Assembly: GCA_001468855.1 (NCBI GenBank) | Contig: LDIV01000004.1 | Coordinates: 46,165-93,052 of the forward strand | Source of the DNA: a candidate division TM6 bacterium UASB124 | Lineage (GTDB): Bacteria; Dependentiae; Babeliae; Babeliales; RVW-14 | DNA length: 46,888 nucleotides | Direction of reading: 5' to 3' | Shown here: piece after piece, positions 17,335 through 26,437 of the stretch | Position numbering within the stretch: position 1 is the first letter of the stretch | Layout: each line of letters opens with the position of its first letter | Position numbers and translations under genes: made by a program | The notes under the pieces: model-generated | What the model saw: the letters and a program-made list of their open reading frames with translations, nothing else | Told to the model about the DNA's origin: nothing | Databases searched by the model: none

Positions 17335-17372
17335 CTTTTGTATAAGCGATGTTATTCAAGAAGTAAAAAAGC

Positions 17373-18563
17373 CTATTGGCTTACTTTTTCAATTGATCTC
17401 CATGAAATCGCATGACCGGCTTTTATTTTGTAATTATCTTTTCCCCCATAAACCAAGAAGCTTGATCCTTCCGGGTGTTTGGTTTTGGCGAGTTTATTCC
17501 AATAATTAATTCCGCTAAACATATCTTGTGAAATTGCACTATTTACCTTTATCTCGACCGGAATCAATTCCTGAGCTTTTTCAATGATGCAATCAACTTC
17601 GTGGCCTGTTTGATCACGCCAAAAATACACTCTTGGTTCGCGTCCAATATTGTATCGTTGTTTGCATAATTCTGAAACCACAAAACTTTCAAAAAGATTT
17701 CCTCGTAGATAGTGGTTGATTAACTGGTCTGTGGCCTCTATGCCCAAAATTGAACAGGCAAGACCTGTGTCGTAGAAATAGAGTTTAGGCGACTTGATTA
17801 ATCGTTTACTAAAATTTTTGTGATGCGGTTGTAATAAAAAAATTATATAACTTGCTGCTAGAATCGACAGCCATGATTTTGCAGTTAACACCGATATTCC
17901 ACAATCATTGGCGAGTGATGTTATATTTAAAATTTGTCCGATTCTACCGGCACATAAACCCATAAATCGCTGAAATGTAGTCAAATCGGTAATATTTGTT
18001 ATCTGGCGTACATCACGTTCAACATAAGTTTTTATGTATGAAGGATATAAATCAACTGGGTTTGCACCTCCGGAATATATAAATGGGTAGCAACCTTTGA
18101 ATAAAACATCATCAAGAGAGAGGGAATCGAGATTTTGCATTTTAAGATATGCCATTATTTCGGTTATGGATAGTGGTAATAGTGTACAAATCACAACTCT
18201 TCCGGCAAGCGTTTGCGAAATTTTTTCATTTAATAAAAAATTGTGTGATCCGCTTATTATAAAAAAACCGGGTTTTTTGTTTAAATCAACATGTGTTTGA
18301 ATGTATGATAGAAGGGCAGGGGCTTCCTGAATTTCATCCAAAATCAGTCCTGGGACGTCTTTGTGTGCCTCAATAAAAGCTCCGGGATCACTAACGGCAA
18401 TTTCACGATTTCTGTGTTCTTCCAAAGAGATATATTTGTAGTTGGAAAATGATTTTCTTGCTAGAGTTGTTTTTCCGGATTGCCTAGGGCCCATAATTGC
18501 AATAACAGGAAATACTTTTGCAAGGTCTTTTACTTTCTCGGATAATATTCTTTTAATAATCAT
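17373..18563 (-). CDS. AAA ATPase with DUF4143 domain (paralogue 2)
   Basis: The 396-residue paralogue of the 15766 gene product has the same order of parts: Walker A GPRQSGKT (residues 25-32), Walker B LILDEI (73-78), ISGSHNFLL, a helix-turn-helix-like ITSLANDCGISVLTAKSW, and a C-terminal EVDCII-LIPVEIK segment of possible nuclease fold. Numerous matching stretches show that the two arose by duplication, but many substitutions indicate it was not recent. AGGAG lies 5 bases before the ATG. The last codons (CAA TAG) overlap a small AAGCC/GGCTT hairpin with a T-tract that may serve as the terminator. A perfect 26-bp palindrome lies 48 bases upstream of the start. Confidence 0.88.
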   Translation of the reverse strand: MIIKRILSEKVKDLAKVFPVIAIMGPRQSGKTTLARKSFSNYKYISLEEHRNREIAVSDPGAFIEAHKDVPGLILDEIQEAPALLSYIQTHVDLNKKPGFFIISGSHNFLLNEKISQTLAGRVVICTLLPLSITEIMAYLKMQNLDSLSLDDVLFKGCYPFIYSGGANPVDLYPSYIKTYVERDVRQITNITDLTTFQRFMGLCAGRIGQILNITSLANDCGISVLTAKSWLSILAASYIIFLLQPHHKNFSKRLIKSPKLYFYDTGLACSILGIEATDQLINHYLRGNLFESFVVSELCKQRYNIGREPRVYFWRDQTGHEVDCIIEKAQELIPVEIKVNSAISQDMFSGINYWNKLAKTKHPEGSSFLVYGGKDNYKIKAGHAISWRSIEKVSQ

Positions 18564-18610
18564 GCCGCTCCTTAATCCATGGTTTATTCGACTCTAATCA
18601 TCTATTTAGT

Positions 18611-18636
18611 AAATCATATAATCGATTATATGATTT
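18611..18636 (-). promoter_or_regulatory. Perfect 26-bp palindrome upstream of ATPase 2
   Basis: The half-site AAATCATATAATC is followed at once by its exact complement, with no spacer. It lies between the stop codon of the methyltransferase gene and the start of ATPase 2, both on the minus strand. It could be an operator or a hairpin ending the upstream transcript; it lacks a long T-tract, which favours an operator. The outer AAATC/GATTT also occurs in the inverted repeat of ATPase 1. Confidence 0.6.
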
Positions 18637-18647
18637 GTCAAAAGCTG

Positions 18648-19526
18648 CTAAAACCTTGCATACAGGCTGCATGGCAAGTTTCGTTCCTGTCCGATTTCAG
18701 CAATTTGCAGTTCGCCGAATTCGATTCGAGGGGTTTTGGGTACTTTAAAGTAGTCTTGAACAAGATTTTTAAGAACCGTTGCAGAATATCCCATGGAGTA
18801 GCCATTGAAAATGAAGAAGAGTGGCTCCGAGCTTAGCAGTTGGTTACAAAGTTCCAATAAGTTGCAAACCTGTTTCTCAAATTCAAAAACTTTGCCTTTC
18901 TGGTCACGGCCGAATGCAGGGGGGTCCATGATAATGCCATCATATTTTACCCCTCGTTTGATTTCTCTCATTACAAACTTTGTGCAATCGTCGACAATCC
19001 ATCTGATTGGTGCGTTTTGAAGTCCGCTCATCTCTTGATTTTTATTTGCCCATGTTACGGTAGATTTTGCAGCGTCAACGTGGCAAACCTTTGCTCCGGC
19101 TGCTGCAGCACAAAGTGTTGCAGCTCCGGTGTAGGCAAAAAGATTTAAAACATTGGGTTGTTTTTTTGCTCCGGCTATTAACTTACTGAACCAAAGCCAG
19201 TGAGCAGACTGTTCGGGGAAAATCCCCACATTTTTTGATATTGTTGCTCGGAGTTGCATAGCAATTTGATTTTTGCAGATGCCTTCAGTTTTGAGTTTAT
19301 TGTAGTTGATTGTCCATGGTTCTTTAAAACTGTTCTTAAACTCCCAGCCTGAATTTTTAAATACGGCGTTTGCCTTATTCCATTCCGTTTCAGGTTTTTG
19401 TCTTTTCCAGACGCAATTTGTGTCCGGTCTTGCCACAACGTTGTTACCAAAACGTTCAAGTTTGTAACCGTTTCCTGAATCGATAAGTTGGTACTGGCTA
19501 TCAAAGTTCGCTGTTAAGATTTTCAT
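18648..19526 (-). CDS. SAM-dependent methyltransferase, RlmI/RlmK-like
   Basis: This 292-residue Rossmann-fold methyltransferase is of the PF10672 type, related to the 23S rRNA cytosine/guanosine methyltransferases RlmI and RlmKL. Motif I is VLNLFAYTGAATLCAAAAGA, the acidic SAM-binding position is VCHVDAAKSTVTWANKN, and motif IV is YDGIIMDPPAFGRD. NPPY/DPP-type motifs are found in nucleic-acid methyltransferases. The PUA domain of RlmI is absent. The start codon overlaps the stop of the upstream xer gene (ATGA), so translation is probably coupled. The exact target base is not predictable. Confidence 0.85.
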   Translation of the reverse strand: MKILTANFDSQYQLIDSGNGYKLERFGNNVVARPDTNCVWKRQKPETEWNKANAVFKNSGWEFKNSFKEPWTINYNKLKTEGICKNQIAMQLRATISKNVGIFPEQSAHWLWFSKLIAGAKKQPNVLNLFAYTGAATLCAAAAGAKVCHVDAAKSTVTWANKNQEMSGLQNAPIRWIVDDCTKFVMREIKRGVKYDGIIMDPPAFGRDQKGKVFEFEKQVCNLLELCNQLLSSEPLFFIFNGYSMGYSATVLKNLVQDYFKVPKTPRIEFGELQIAEIGQERNLPCSLYARF

Positions 19527-20464
19527 AATTTATCATCCAATACTAAGTAATCAAGGTCGTTAAGAGGGTGTTTTTCATTACAAATTTTTGCAAGGTGTTG
19601 ATTTGAAACATGCGTGTAAATTTCTGTTGTAGAAATTGTTTTATGTCCAAGAAGTTCTTGAATAATTCGCAGGTCTACACCTTCGTTCAAAAGGTGTGTT
19701 GCAAAAGAGTGGCGAATTTTATGCGGTGTTAGATTGCGGTTAACGTTAAGAAATTTTCTAAACATTTCAAATATTCTTTGAATGGAACGGGTGGTTAATA
19801 GTCTGCCATTTTTATTTAAAAATAGATGCATTTCATTTTCATCAGTTAAAAGTTGATGCCGTTCTTTTTCAAGATAATCGGTTATACTTTTATGTGCTTT
19901 TTTCCCAAAAAGTACGATCCGTTCCTTGCGCCCTTTGCCCATGACTCTGACTGTTTTGTTTTCAAAGTCTATATCTGCAAGGGTTATTCCAACAGCCTCC
20001 GAGCAGCGAACTCCGGTTGCATATATGAGTTCGAAAATGGCTTTGTCTCGGTAGGGGAGTTTTGTGGGTAATCGTTCAAGCTTAACAGTATCAAGCAGAT
20101 AAAAAATTTCATCAACACTTAATGTTACAGGTAATTTTTTATCAAGTCTTGGAGATTTAAAATTTACACTTAAATTTTCTCCGTTTGTCTTCAAAAAAGC
20201 TTGGAATGAGCGAAGTGCTGAAATTTTACGAGCGAGAGAAGCTTTCGAAATTTTTTGATAAAAAAGTGAAATTGCAAAACGTCGTAAAACTTTTTCACAA
20301 TCCTCTTTAAGAGCGGGTTCTTTTTGAGCTGTTCGATCCCAAAATTTTACGAGTTGATTCAGATCGCCAAAGTATGCTCTAATTGTGTGCATGGACGCGT
20401 TCTTTTCAACTTCGAGATACGCTAGAAAATCTTTTATTTTATCTTTAAAAATCTTTGAATCCAC
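19523..20464 (-). CDS. Tyrosine recombinase XerC/XerD
   Basis: The 313-residue site-specific recombinase has the full catalytic set: Arg153 (ATGVRCSEA), Lys177 (GKGRKE), His248 and Arg251 (PHKIRHSF), His274 (LLGHKTIS) and Tyr283 (IYTHVS). The N-terminal SAM-like core-binding domain spans residues ~5-95. Length and motifs are those of XerC/XerD rather than phage integrases. With FtsK also in the window (31118), the likely role is chromosome dimer resolution at dif. It starts with GTG, preceded by GGGGGA. No dif site was recognised here. Confidence 0.92.
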   Translation of the reverse strand: MDSKIFKDKIKDFLAYLEVEKNASMHTIRAYFGDLNQLVKFWDRTAQKEPALKEDCEKVLRRFAISLFYQKISKASLARKISALRSFQAFLKTNGENLSVNFKSPRLDKKLPVTLSVDEIFYLLDTVKLERLPTKLPYRDKAIFELIYATGVRCSEAVGITLADIDFENKTVRVMGKGRKERIVLFGKKAHKSITDYLEKERHQLLTDENEMHLFLNKNGRLLTTRSIQRIFEMFRKFLNVNRNLTPHKIRHSFATHLLNEGVDLRIIQELLGHKTISTTEIYTHVSNQHLAKICNEKHPLNDLDYLVLDDKL

Positions 20465-20637
20465 GAAAATTCCCCCAAATATTGTCGATATTAGTACGGT
20501 CGTATATGATATTTTTAGATGATATTTTTACAGGAGATTTTGATTGAGTGCAATAAATTTGTAAACTTTATAAATATCTCTTAACTTTAGAATAAAATTA
20601 ATTGTTAAATATTAATTGTTAAATAAAAGACTTGTAA

Positions 20638-21381
20638 GTGAAAAATCTTGAAAAAATAATTTGTGAATTGGATAAGCAGGCTAAAAAATTTTCGCCGTCG
20701 CTTATTAATACTGTTATTGATGAATATGGCAAACAACCGTTTTTAATATTAATCGCGTGCTTGCTGAGCTTGCGTGCTAAAGATATCACGACAATTCATG
20801 TTGTCAGAGATCTTTTTGATAGAATGACTAAAATCCCATTACCAAATGTGCCCGAGCCATCAAAAGTTACTGTGTTGCAACAAAACGCGATTATGCCACA
20901 AAAAATTGGGACGTATTTTGCGTCCCCACAAGATATTTTGCAAATCAAACAGCCAGAATTGGAAAAAATTATTTTTCGAACCGGTTTTTATAAAAATAAG
21001 GCCAAAGTTCTTCGTGAGGTTTCTAAAGCTCTTATCGAAAAATTTGGTGGTCAAGTTCCAAAGACTTATAAAGAGTTGATTTCAATCAAGGGAATTGGCC
21101 CTAAGACTGCCAACTTGATTTTGGGGATGGCATTTGATGTGCCTGCTATTTGTGTAGATACTCACGTGCATAGAATTTCTAACAGACTTGGGATTATTAA
21201 AACTAAAACGGCTGAGCAGACACTGATTGCATTGGAAAAAGTTTTACCGCGTTATCGTTGGATATTGTGGAATAAGTTGCTTGTTATATGGGGACAGAAT
21301 GTTTGCCTTCCTCGAGTGCCCAAGTGTGAGATCTGCGCAATTAATAAATATTGTTTGAAGCTTGGGGTTAAGCGTTTTTAA
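20638..21381 (+). CDS. nth: Endonuclease III (DNA glycosylase/AP lyase)
   Basis: Nth removes oxidised pyrimidines and nicks abasic sites in base excision repair. The 247-residue protein has the helix-hairpin-helix ISIKGIGPKTANL with catalytic Lys156. The catalytic Asp174 is in VDTHVHRISNRLG. A C-X6-C-X2-C-X5-C [4Fe-4S] loop lies at Cys223, 230, 233 and 239. It is ~35 residues longer than E. coli Nth, mostly because of an insertion at about residues 62-95 (KIPLPNVPEPSK onward). It starts with GTG with only a weak ribosome site. The last 14 bases overlap the convergent waaA gene. Confidence 0.94.
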   Translation: MKNLEKIICELDKQAKKFSPSLINTVIDEYGKQPFLILIACLLSLRAKDITTIHVVRDLFDRMTKIPLPNVPEPSKVTVLQQNAIMPQKIGTYFASPQDILQIKQPELEKIIFRTGFYKNKAKVLREVSKALIEKFGGQVPKTYKELISIKGIGPKTANLILGMAFDVPAICVDTHVHRISNRLGIIKTKTAEQTLIALEKVLPRYRWILWNKLLVIWGQNVCLPRVPKCEICAINKYCLKLGVKRF

Positions 21382-22801
21382 TAATTTCCTGAATTGCAAC
21401 TTCAACAGGTTTAGTTTCTTGCAAAATCCATTCAAAATTATGTGTTCCCATCTGCTTGATTAGATTAGGGTCGTCAAGTAATTGCTGGCTTGCTTGTAGC
21501 AGCTGTTCAAAATTATTGACGGAGATAAGTCCACCGACTTTTTCCATTTGACTGGCAACGACCTGAGTATTTTGGTGGTAAGGGCCAATTATGCAAGCAT
21601 TGCTCCAAACGGCAGGTTCAAGTAGATTGTGTCCACCTATGTTTACAAACGTTCCGCCCAGGTAAAAAATATCGGCAAATCTGTATAAGTTAAAAAGTTC
21701 GCCGAGTTTGCACACGAGCAAAAGATCGTGTGATTCAAAAATTTGTGTTATTGCGACGTCAAGAGATTGTGTTTGCGAAATATTGGTAGTGTTTCTGATA
21801 TTATTTAGTTCTGTCCACATAAAATATCTGAGTTCAGCATTTTTAATTTTGGTTTCAAGTTCTTGTATCCAGTGGAAGTGTCGTGGGGCAAGAATCATTT
21901 TTAAGTTTGGATGAGATGTTTTGAGTTTTTGATATAATTTGACGTAAAAATAGAGTTCGCCGGGATGAATTGAGCCGACAAGTAAAATTTCACACCCTAA
22001 TACTCTTGTAGCATATGGATTTGTTGTATGTGTCTTTAAGTTATTGGATAGGCGCACTCGTGGTGAGCTTGTCGAACCATCATCTGTAGGTGATGCGCCC
22101 TGATTTTGTGCTTGCCACTTTTGATAAACATTAAAAATTTTAATATCTCCAAGCACATTTATTTTTTCTTGTTTTACATTGAGGGTGACAAAACGCTCTT
22201 TATCTGTTTGGCTTTGTGCGTAAATTTTTTCAAATGAATTGAAGAGTGGAGCAAATATAAATTTTAAGCATTTGTATCGACCATAAGAACGAGCACTTAC
22301 ACGTGCGTTTATTAAATATTTTTTTATTCTGAAAAGATTGGCCAGGATTAGCATGTTGGGCCAAATCTCTGCTTCAATAATAAAAATTTCACTTGGTTTG
22401 ATTCGCCAAAATGCAAGTAACGTGAATGGTAAAAAGTCGTATGGTATAAAACTTATGACATCTGCTGCGATATTTTTTTGCGCAACTTCTTTGCCTGCAG
22501 GTGTGCCGACTGTGAGATAAATGATTGTGTCAGGTTTTTGATTTTTTAGTTGAGAGATAAAATGTTGGACTGATGATACCTCGCCGACTGAAACGGCATG
22601 AATCCAGATCTGTCTTTGTTTTTGAAGGACTTTGTCGGATAAGTTTATTAATGGGCGATCGACTAGTCCAATGCGGTGCTTAAAAGAACCAAAGATTTTT
22701 TTGCCGGAAAATTTGCGATAAAGTAAGTACAGAAGAAAAAATGGGAACACGAAAATTTGTAGAAGATTATAGATCAAAAATATAAACATTATGGCAATCA
22801 T
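21368..22801 (-). CDS. waaA: 3-deoxy-D-manno-octulosonic acid (Kdo) transferase
   Basis: WaaA transfers Kdo to lipid A precursor on the inner membrane, the first step in LPS core assembly. The 477-residue protein has an N-terminal membrane anchor and the family motifs WIHAVSVGEVSS, IIEAEIWPNML and GGTFVNIGGHNLLEPA followed by IIGPYHQN. It is ~50 residues longer than E. coli WaaA. Part of the excess is a loop at about residues 235-251 encoded by a palindromic element (22051-22099) inserted in frame. The ribosome site is weak. It implies that the organism makes Kdo-containing LPS, although no other lipid A genes are in view. Confidence 0.93.
   Translation of the reverse strand: MIAIMFIFLIYNLLQIFVFPFFLLYLLYRKFSGKKIFGSFKHRIGLVDRPLINLSDKVLQKQRQIWIHAVSVGEVSSVQHFISQLKNQKPDTIIYLTVGTPAGKEVAQKNIAADVISFIPYDFLPFTLLAFWRIKPSEIFIIEAEIWPNMLILANLFRIKKYLINARVSARSYGRYKCLKFIFAPLFNSFEKIYAQSQTDKERFVTLNVKQEKINVLGDIKIFNVYQKWQAQNQGASPTDDGSTSSPRVRLSNNLKTHTTNPYATRVLGCEILLVGSIHPGELYFYVKLYQKLKTSHPNLKMILAPRHFHWIQELETKIKNAELRYFMWTELNNIRNTTNISQTQSLDVAITQIFESHDLLLVCKLGELFNLYRFADIFYLGGTFVNIGGHNLLEPAVWSNACIIGPYHQNTQVVASQMEKVGGLISVNNFEQLLQASQQLLDDPNLIKQMGTHNFEWILQETKPVEVAIQEIIKNA
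22051..22099. repeat. Palindromic element inserted in frame in waaA
   Basis: A 49-base stretch bounded by GGCGCA and TGCGCC contains, on the minus strand, GTTCGACAAGCTCACCACG, the TTCGACAAGCTCA motif common in bacterial intergenic palindromic repeats. It matches the repeat at 10094-10115 at 18 of 22 bases. It encodes GASPTDDGSTSSPRVRL, low-complexity residues between the conserved parts of WaaA. Confidence 0.65.
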
Positions 22802-22830
22802 TTTAATGTTCCAGTTAATAAAACGAAAAA

Positions 22831-22859
22831 TGCACGAGCGTTTTTGATGCGCTCGTGCA
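22831..22859 (-). terminator. Intrinsic terminator of the 22887 gene
   Basis: TGCACGAGCG and CGCTCGTGCA form a perfect 10-bp stem with a 9-nt loop. On the minus strand it is followed by TTTTTCGTTTTATT, so it terminates transcription of the gene ending at 22887 before waaA. Confidence 0.85.
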
Positions 22860-22886
22860 TAAATATCAATTTAATAGATGCTTAAA

Positions 22887-23381
22887 TTAAGCAACTACTT
22901 CTTCTGTTGCAGCTTTTTTGCAAAGCTTGTTCCAGAGGTTTGTTACTTTCAAGTAAGAATCTTCGTCTGCTGTGTATTCAGCAATAACAGCTGCTGCAAT
23001 AACAGCAACTACGCCAGCTGGAACACCAATCCAAAGCTTCTTGTGGTTCTTCATGTTTGCCCATATAGCATCTGAGCCTGCAACTGTTTTGTCTTTTGCA
23101 ACTACAAATGGATTTACAAAAATATTGTAAGAGGCTTCTTTTGTTCCGCCTTTTACTTTTGCCCATTTTCCGTCTTTGCCGTCGAATTGAGCGATCTTGG
23201 AAATTGTGTAAGCACTACCAGCAACACTTAAAGCGATCAAAGCTACTTTCTTAGGATTATTTTTAATCCAAGTCATTATGCCTTTTGAATCTTCAGTCAA
23301 ACCTCTAGTCTCTTCTTTTTGTGCTACTACTACTTGAGATATACCCAAGCAAAGTGCCAAACCAAGAATCATCTTTTTCAT
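22887..23381 (-). CDS. Small exported membrane protein of unknown function
   Basis: The 164-residue protein is of no family I recognise. It has a signal peptide (MKKMILGLALCLGISQVVVA), then hydrophobic segments at about residues 46-64 (KVALIALSVAGSAYTISKI) and 116-136 (WIGVPAGVVAVIAAAVIAEY). The C-terminus ends in KKAATEEVVA. GAGGAATTTGAT upstream supplies a ribosome site. The gene has its own terminator at 22831 and a long upstream region, so it is a single-gene unit. Compared with neighbours it uses more G/C-ending codons (GTTGCA, GCTGCT), which may indicate high expression. Confidence 0.65.
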   Translation of the reverse strand: MKKMILGLALCLGISQVVVAQKEETRGLTEDSKGIMTWIKNNPKKVALIALSVAGSAYTISKIAQFDGKDGKWAKVKGGTKEASYNIFVNPFVVAKDKTVAGSDAIWANMKNHKKLWIGVPAGVVAVIAAAVIAEYTADEDSYLKVTNLWNKLCKKAATEEVVA

Positions 23382-23796
23382 ATCAAATTCCTCTCTTTAT
23401 AATCACACCAATTACACCCAACAACAATACCGTTTACTTACATTGCCGTTTACTTTTTATTAACTCGGTATGAGTTGGTACAAACACACGTACACTTCCC
23501 ACCCAAATAAATTTTATCTAGTTAACTAGCATTTATTTTGCAAGGATACAATTAAATGCGAGTTAAGCCTAGCATATCAATATCAAAAATCAAGATTTTT
23601 TTTGATCTGCGTAGTTCTATTTGAAGGTTTATTTCATATGGGCTTATTGTTATTAAATTTAGAATATTTATAAACAAATAAAATTGACTCTAGATTTATT
23701 ATTTGAAATACGTTATGAAAAATATATAAAAAATACGCAGAATTCAGTTTGAAATAATTTATATTGTTTTTTGAATTTAAATTCGGGTTTGAGAAT
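23382..23796. other. 415-base AT-rich intergenic region
   Basis: No open frame of note, RNA gene or strong hairpin was seen. A 10-base direct repeat (CCGTTTACTT) occurs at about 23429 and 23443. The left part must contain the promoter of the small membrane protein gene (23381, minus strand); the right part is the 3' flank of mutS, with no clear terminator. Confidence 0.5.
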
Positions 23797-26403
23797 TTAT
23801 AAATTATCGCTGTGTTGTATTTTTTGTTTTATTTCATTGAGTAGGTCGAGAGCTTGGCGTGGCGAGGTGTTGTCAAGGTCGATATCTTTAAGCTGATTTA
23901 AAATTGCAAAATTTTTGTCATAACTTGCCGGCCGAATTTTAAAAGTTGCATGTGTAAAATCGTGTGTAAAATTATGTGATTCAAGAGTTTTTAAAATAAT
24001 TGATGCGCGATTAATAATCTCTTCTGGCAATTGAGCCAGTTTTGCAACATCAATTCCAAAACTTCCATTTGCGGCACCTTTTGATATTTTATGTAGAAAT
24101 ATAATAGAGTTAGTGTTTTTCTGGCAGGCCATATTATAATTTGCGATACCTGAAAAATTTTCAGATAACTTTGTAAGTTCATGATAGTGCGTTGCAAAAA
24201 GACAACGGGCTTTAATTTTTTGCGAAATATATTCTACAATTGCTTGTGCAAGTGCAATTCCATCAAACGTGCTTGTTCCTCTTCCGACTTCGTCAAGAAT
24301 TACCAAGCTATTTTTTGTTGCTTGCGTACAAATTGTGGCAGTCTCTTCCATCTCAATTAAAAAAGTGCTCTTACCCTGTGCCAAATTATCGCCTGATCCA
24401 ATTCTTGTAAATATTCTGTCTAATATTGGTAAGCTTGCACTGCTTGCGGGGACAAAGGCTCCACATTGAGCCATAATTGCTATTTGTGCAACTTGTCGCA
24501 AATAAGTAGATTTGCCGCCCATGTTTGGACCTGTAATTATCCACAATGATTCTTGATCAATCAAGTTTGTATCGTTGGGTATAAAGTTGCTTCCAAGAAC
24601 TTGTTCAATTACGGGATGTTTTCCATCTTTGATAACAATATTATTGTTATCGTTGAATTCCGGTTTTACGTAATTGTTTTGATAACTTGCCATTGCCAAT
24701 CCAAAAAGACCGTCAAGATAAGAAATGGCTTGTGCCGTTAGTCGCAGAGGAGTAAGATAACTTTCTACCTCTTTTTTAACCCTATCAAATACCGCCGCTT
24801 GAACATGATCTATTTCATTTTCCGCTTTAAACAGTTCTGTTTCAAGTGCTTTTAGTTCAGGCGTTGTAAAGCGTTTTCTATTTACAAGTTTTTGGAGTTC
24901 AATATAAGTTGTAGGAATTTTACTTAAATTTGGATTTGTGATTTCAATATAATATCCGGTAATTTGGTTATAACTAATTTTTAAACTGCTTATGCCTGTT
25001 TCAGTAGCTTCTTTTTGTTCAAGTTTTAAAACTTCCTGTTTTCCGTTTAAAACTAAATCGCGTAAGCGATCAAGCTCTAAGTCAAAGCCTTTTTTAATTA
25101 TTCCGATACTAGAACTATTTGTGGAAGAATCATCGTTGATGCTTGCTTGTAATAAATCAATAAGTGCAGAGAAGTCTGAAATTTTATCTACAATTGATTT
25201 GCAAAGTTGTGCACAACTTTGTTGAGAGTTAAGTTGAGAGTTAAATGGATGTTGTAAAATTTTTTTTATAAACGGCGTAATTTTTAAAGACTCTTTAAGA
25301 GCGATATAATCATTTATATGAGCACGATTTAAAGCGATTCTGCCTATAATTCTTTCAAGATCTGCAATTGAGCTCAGCAACTCTTCCAATTTTTTCATGA
25401 CATCAATTTGTTGGCATAAAAACGTTACAAATTCTTGACGTTGCAAAATACCTGATTTTGTAACTAGCGGTCTTTGAATCCATTTTTTTATCGTTCGTGA
25501 TCCCATTGGAGTTTTGGCTTGGTCCAGTACATGAAAAAGTGTATGATTGCGACCGCCGTCATGATTGTTTTTTATAAGTTCAAGATTTTTTTGTGTAGCG
25601 CCATCAAGTATCAGATAATCTTCAGGTTCATAAAATTGAATTGATTTGAATTGATCAAGGGCTTTCTCTTGATTGCGCTTAAGGTAAAAATAAAGCACTT
25701 GTAGGCTTTGTAAAATATCCTGCTGAATTTCTAATTTCTTAAGAGTGCTAGGTGCAAATTGGTTTTCGATCCACGTGTTTGCATTATTCGTATCAGGTTG
25801 TATCACGCTTATGCAAAAGCCTTGCTGTCTAAAATAGCTGATTAAATTAGAAGGATGATTGTAAGGCAAAATAATTTCATCTGGTGAAAACCTGACAAGT
25901 TCGGTGTCAATCATCCTGAACGAGTACGCAGGCAGGCTTACTGCAAAAAGTTGAGCGGTTAACAGCTCAGAAAAAACAAGTCCCCACTGTTTTTGTCCCG
26001 GGTAAAACGACAAAAGATAAGATGCTGATTTTTCATCAAGCATTAAAGAGTCTGTGAGAGTGCCTGGAGTTAAAACTTTTGTGACGCCACGTGGAACAAC
26101 TGTTCCTGGTTGAGGTTTCGTTAACTGATCGCATATTGCTACTTTAAATCCCCCCTTAATAAGTTTTATTAAGTAATGATTTAAAGCATGGATTGGAACA
26201 CCGCAAAGAGGTATGTCTTCTCCCTTATTTTTACCACGCTTTGTAAGGGCAATGGCCAAAAAACTGGAAGCTGTCTTTGCATCTTGAAAAAATAATTCGT
26301 AAAAATCACCAACTTGAAAAAATAGTAACGAATCAGGGTATTGTGCCTTTATAGATAAGTACTGTTCCATTAAAGGAGTGTTTTTTTCTTGGGCTATTTT
26401 CAT
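23797..26403 (-). CDS. mutS: DNA mismatch repair protein MutS
   Basis: MutS recognises base mismatches and small loops and starts repair. The 868-residue protein has the mismatch-contacting Phe-Tyr-Glu at residues 34-36 in FFQVGDFYELF. It also has connector, lever and clamp domains, Walker A TGPNMGGKSTYLR at about residue 624, and Walker B VILDEVGRGTSTFDG. Length matches MutS1 (E. coli 853). The ATG lies in the last of three exact 17-base tandem copies and overlaps the stop of a 6-codon leader frame. I see no conventional ribosome site, so translation may depend on reinitiation. No mutL is in the window. Confidence 0.96.
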   Translation of the reverse strand: MKIAQEKNTPLMEQYLSIKAQYPDSLLFFQVGDFYELFFQDAKTASSFLAIALTKRGKNKGEDIPLCGVPIHALNHYLIKLIKGGFKVAICDQLTKPQPGTVVPRGVTKVLTPGTLTDSLMLDEKSASYLLSFYPGQKQWGLVFSELLTAQLFAVSLPAYSFRMIDTELVRFSPDEIILPYNHPSNLISYFRQQGFCISVIQPDTNNANTWIENQFAPSTLKKLEIQQDILQSLQVLYFYLKRNQEKALDQFKSIQFYEPEDYLILDGATQKNLELIKNNHDGGRNHTLFHVLDQAKTPMGSRTIKKWIQRPLVTKSGILQRQEFVTFLCQQIDVMKKLEELLSSIADLERIIGRIALNRAHINDYIALKESLKITPFIKKILQHPFNSQLNSQQSCAQLCKSIVDKISDFSALIDLLQASINDDSSTNSSSIGIIKKGFDLELDRLRDLVLNGKQEVLKLEQKEATETGISSLKISYNQITGYYIEITNPNLSKIPTTYIELQKLVNRKRFTTPELKALETELFKAENEIDHVQAAVFDRVKKEVESYLTPLRLTAQAISYLDGLFGLAMASYQNNYVKPEFNDNNNIVIKDGKHPVIEQVLGSNFIPNDTNLIDQESLWIITGPNMGGKSTYLRQVAQIAIMAQCGAFVPASSASLPILDRIFTRIGSGDNLAQGKSTFLIEMEETATICTQATKNSLVILDEVGRGTSTFDGIALAQAIVEYISQKIKARCLFATHYHELTKLSENFSGIANYNMACQKNTNSIIFLHKISKGAANGSFGIDVAKLAQLPEEIINRASIILKTLESHNFTHDFTHATFKIRPASYDKNFAILNQLKDIDLDNTSPRQALDLLNEIKQKIQHSDNL

Positions 26404-26420
26404 ACTTGGGCTATTTTCAT
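26400..26420 (-). other. Possible leader peptide 2 overlapping the mutS start
   Basis: An identical 6-codon frame (MKIAQV) whose TGA stop overlaps the mutS ATG at 26403-26401. Together with leader 1 it forms a relay into mutS. Adding or losing a repeat unit would change the number of leader frames but keep the final overlap. Confidence 0.4.
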
Positions 26421-26437
26421 ACTTGGGCTATTTTCAT
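26417..26437 (-). other. Possible leader peptide 1 upstream of mutS
   Basis: ATG AAA ATA GCC CAA GTA TGA encodes MKIAQV. The TGA overlaps the ATG of the second leader frame (ATGA), the arrangement used for coupled termination and reinitiation. No Shine-Dalgarno sequence is visible, so translation is unproven. Confidence 0.4.

Noticed and set aside
19523..20464. Phage or integrative-element integrase
   Set aside because: Length, motifs and housekeeping neighbours fit XerC/XerD; no attachment-site duplication or phage genes are nearby.
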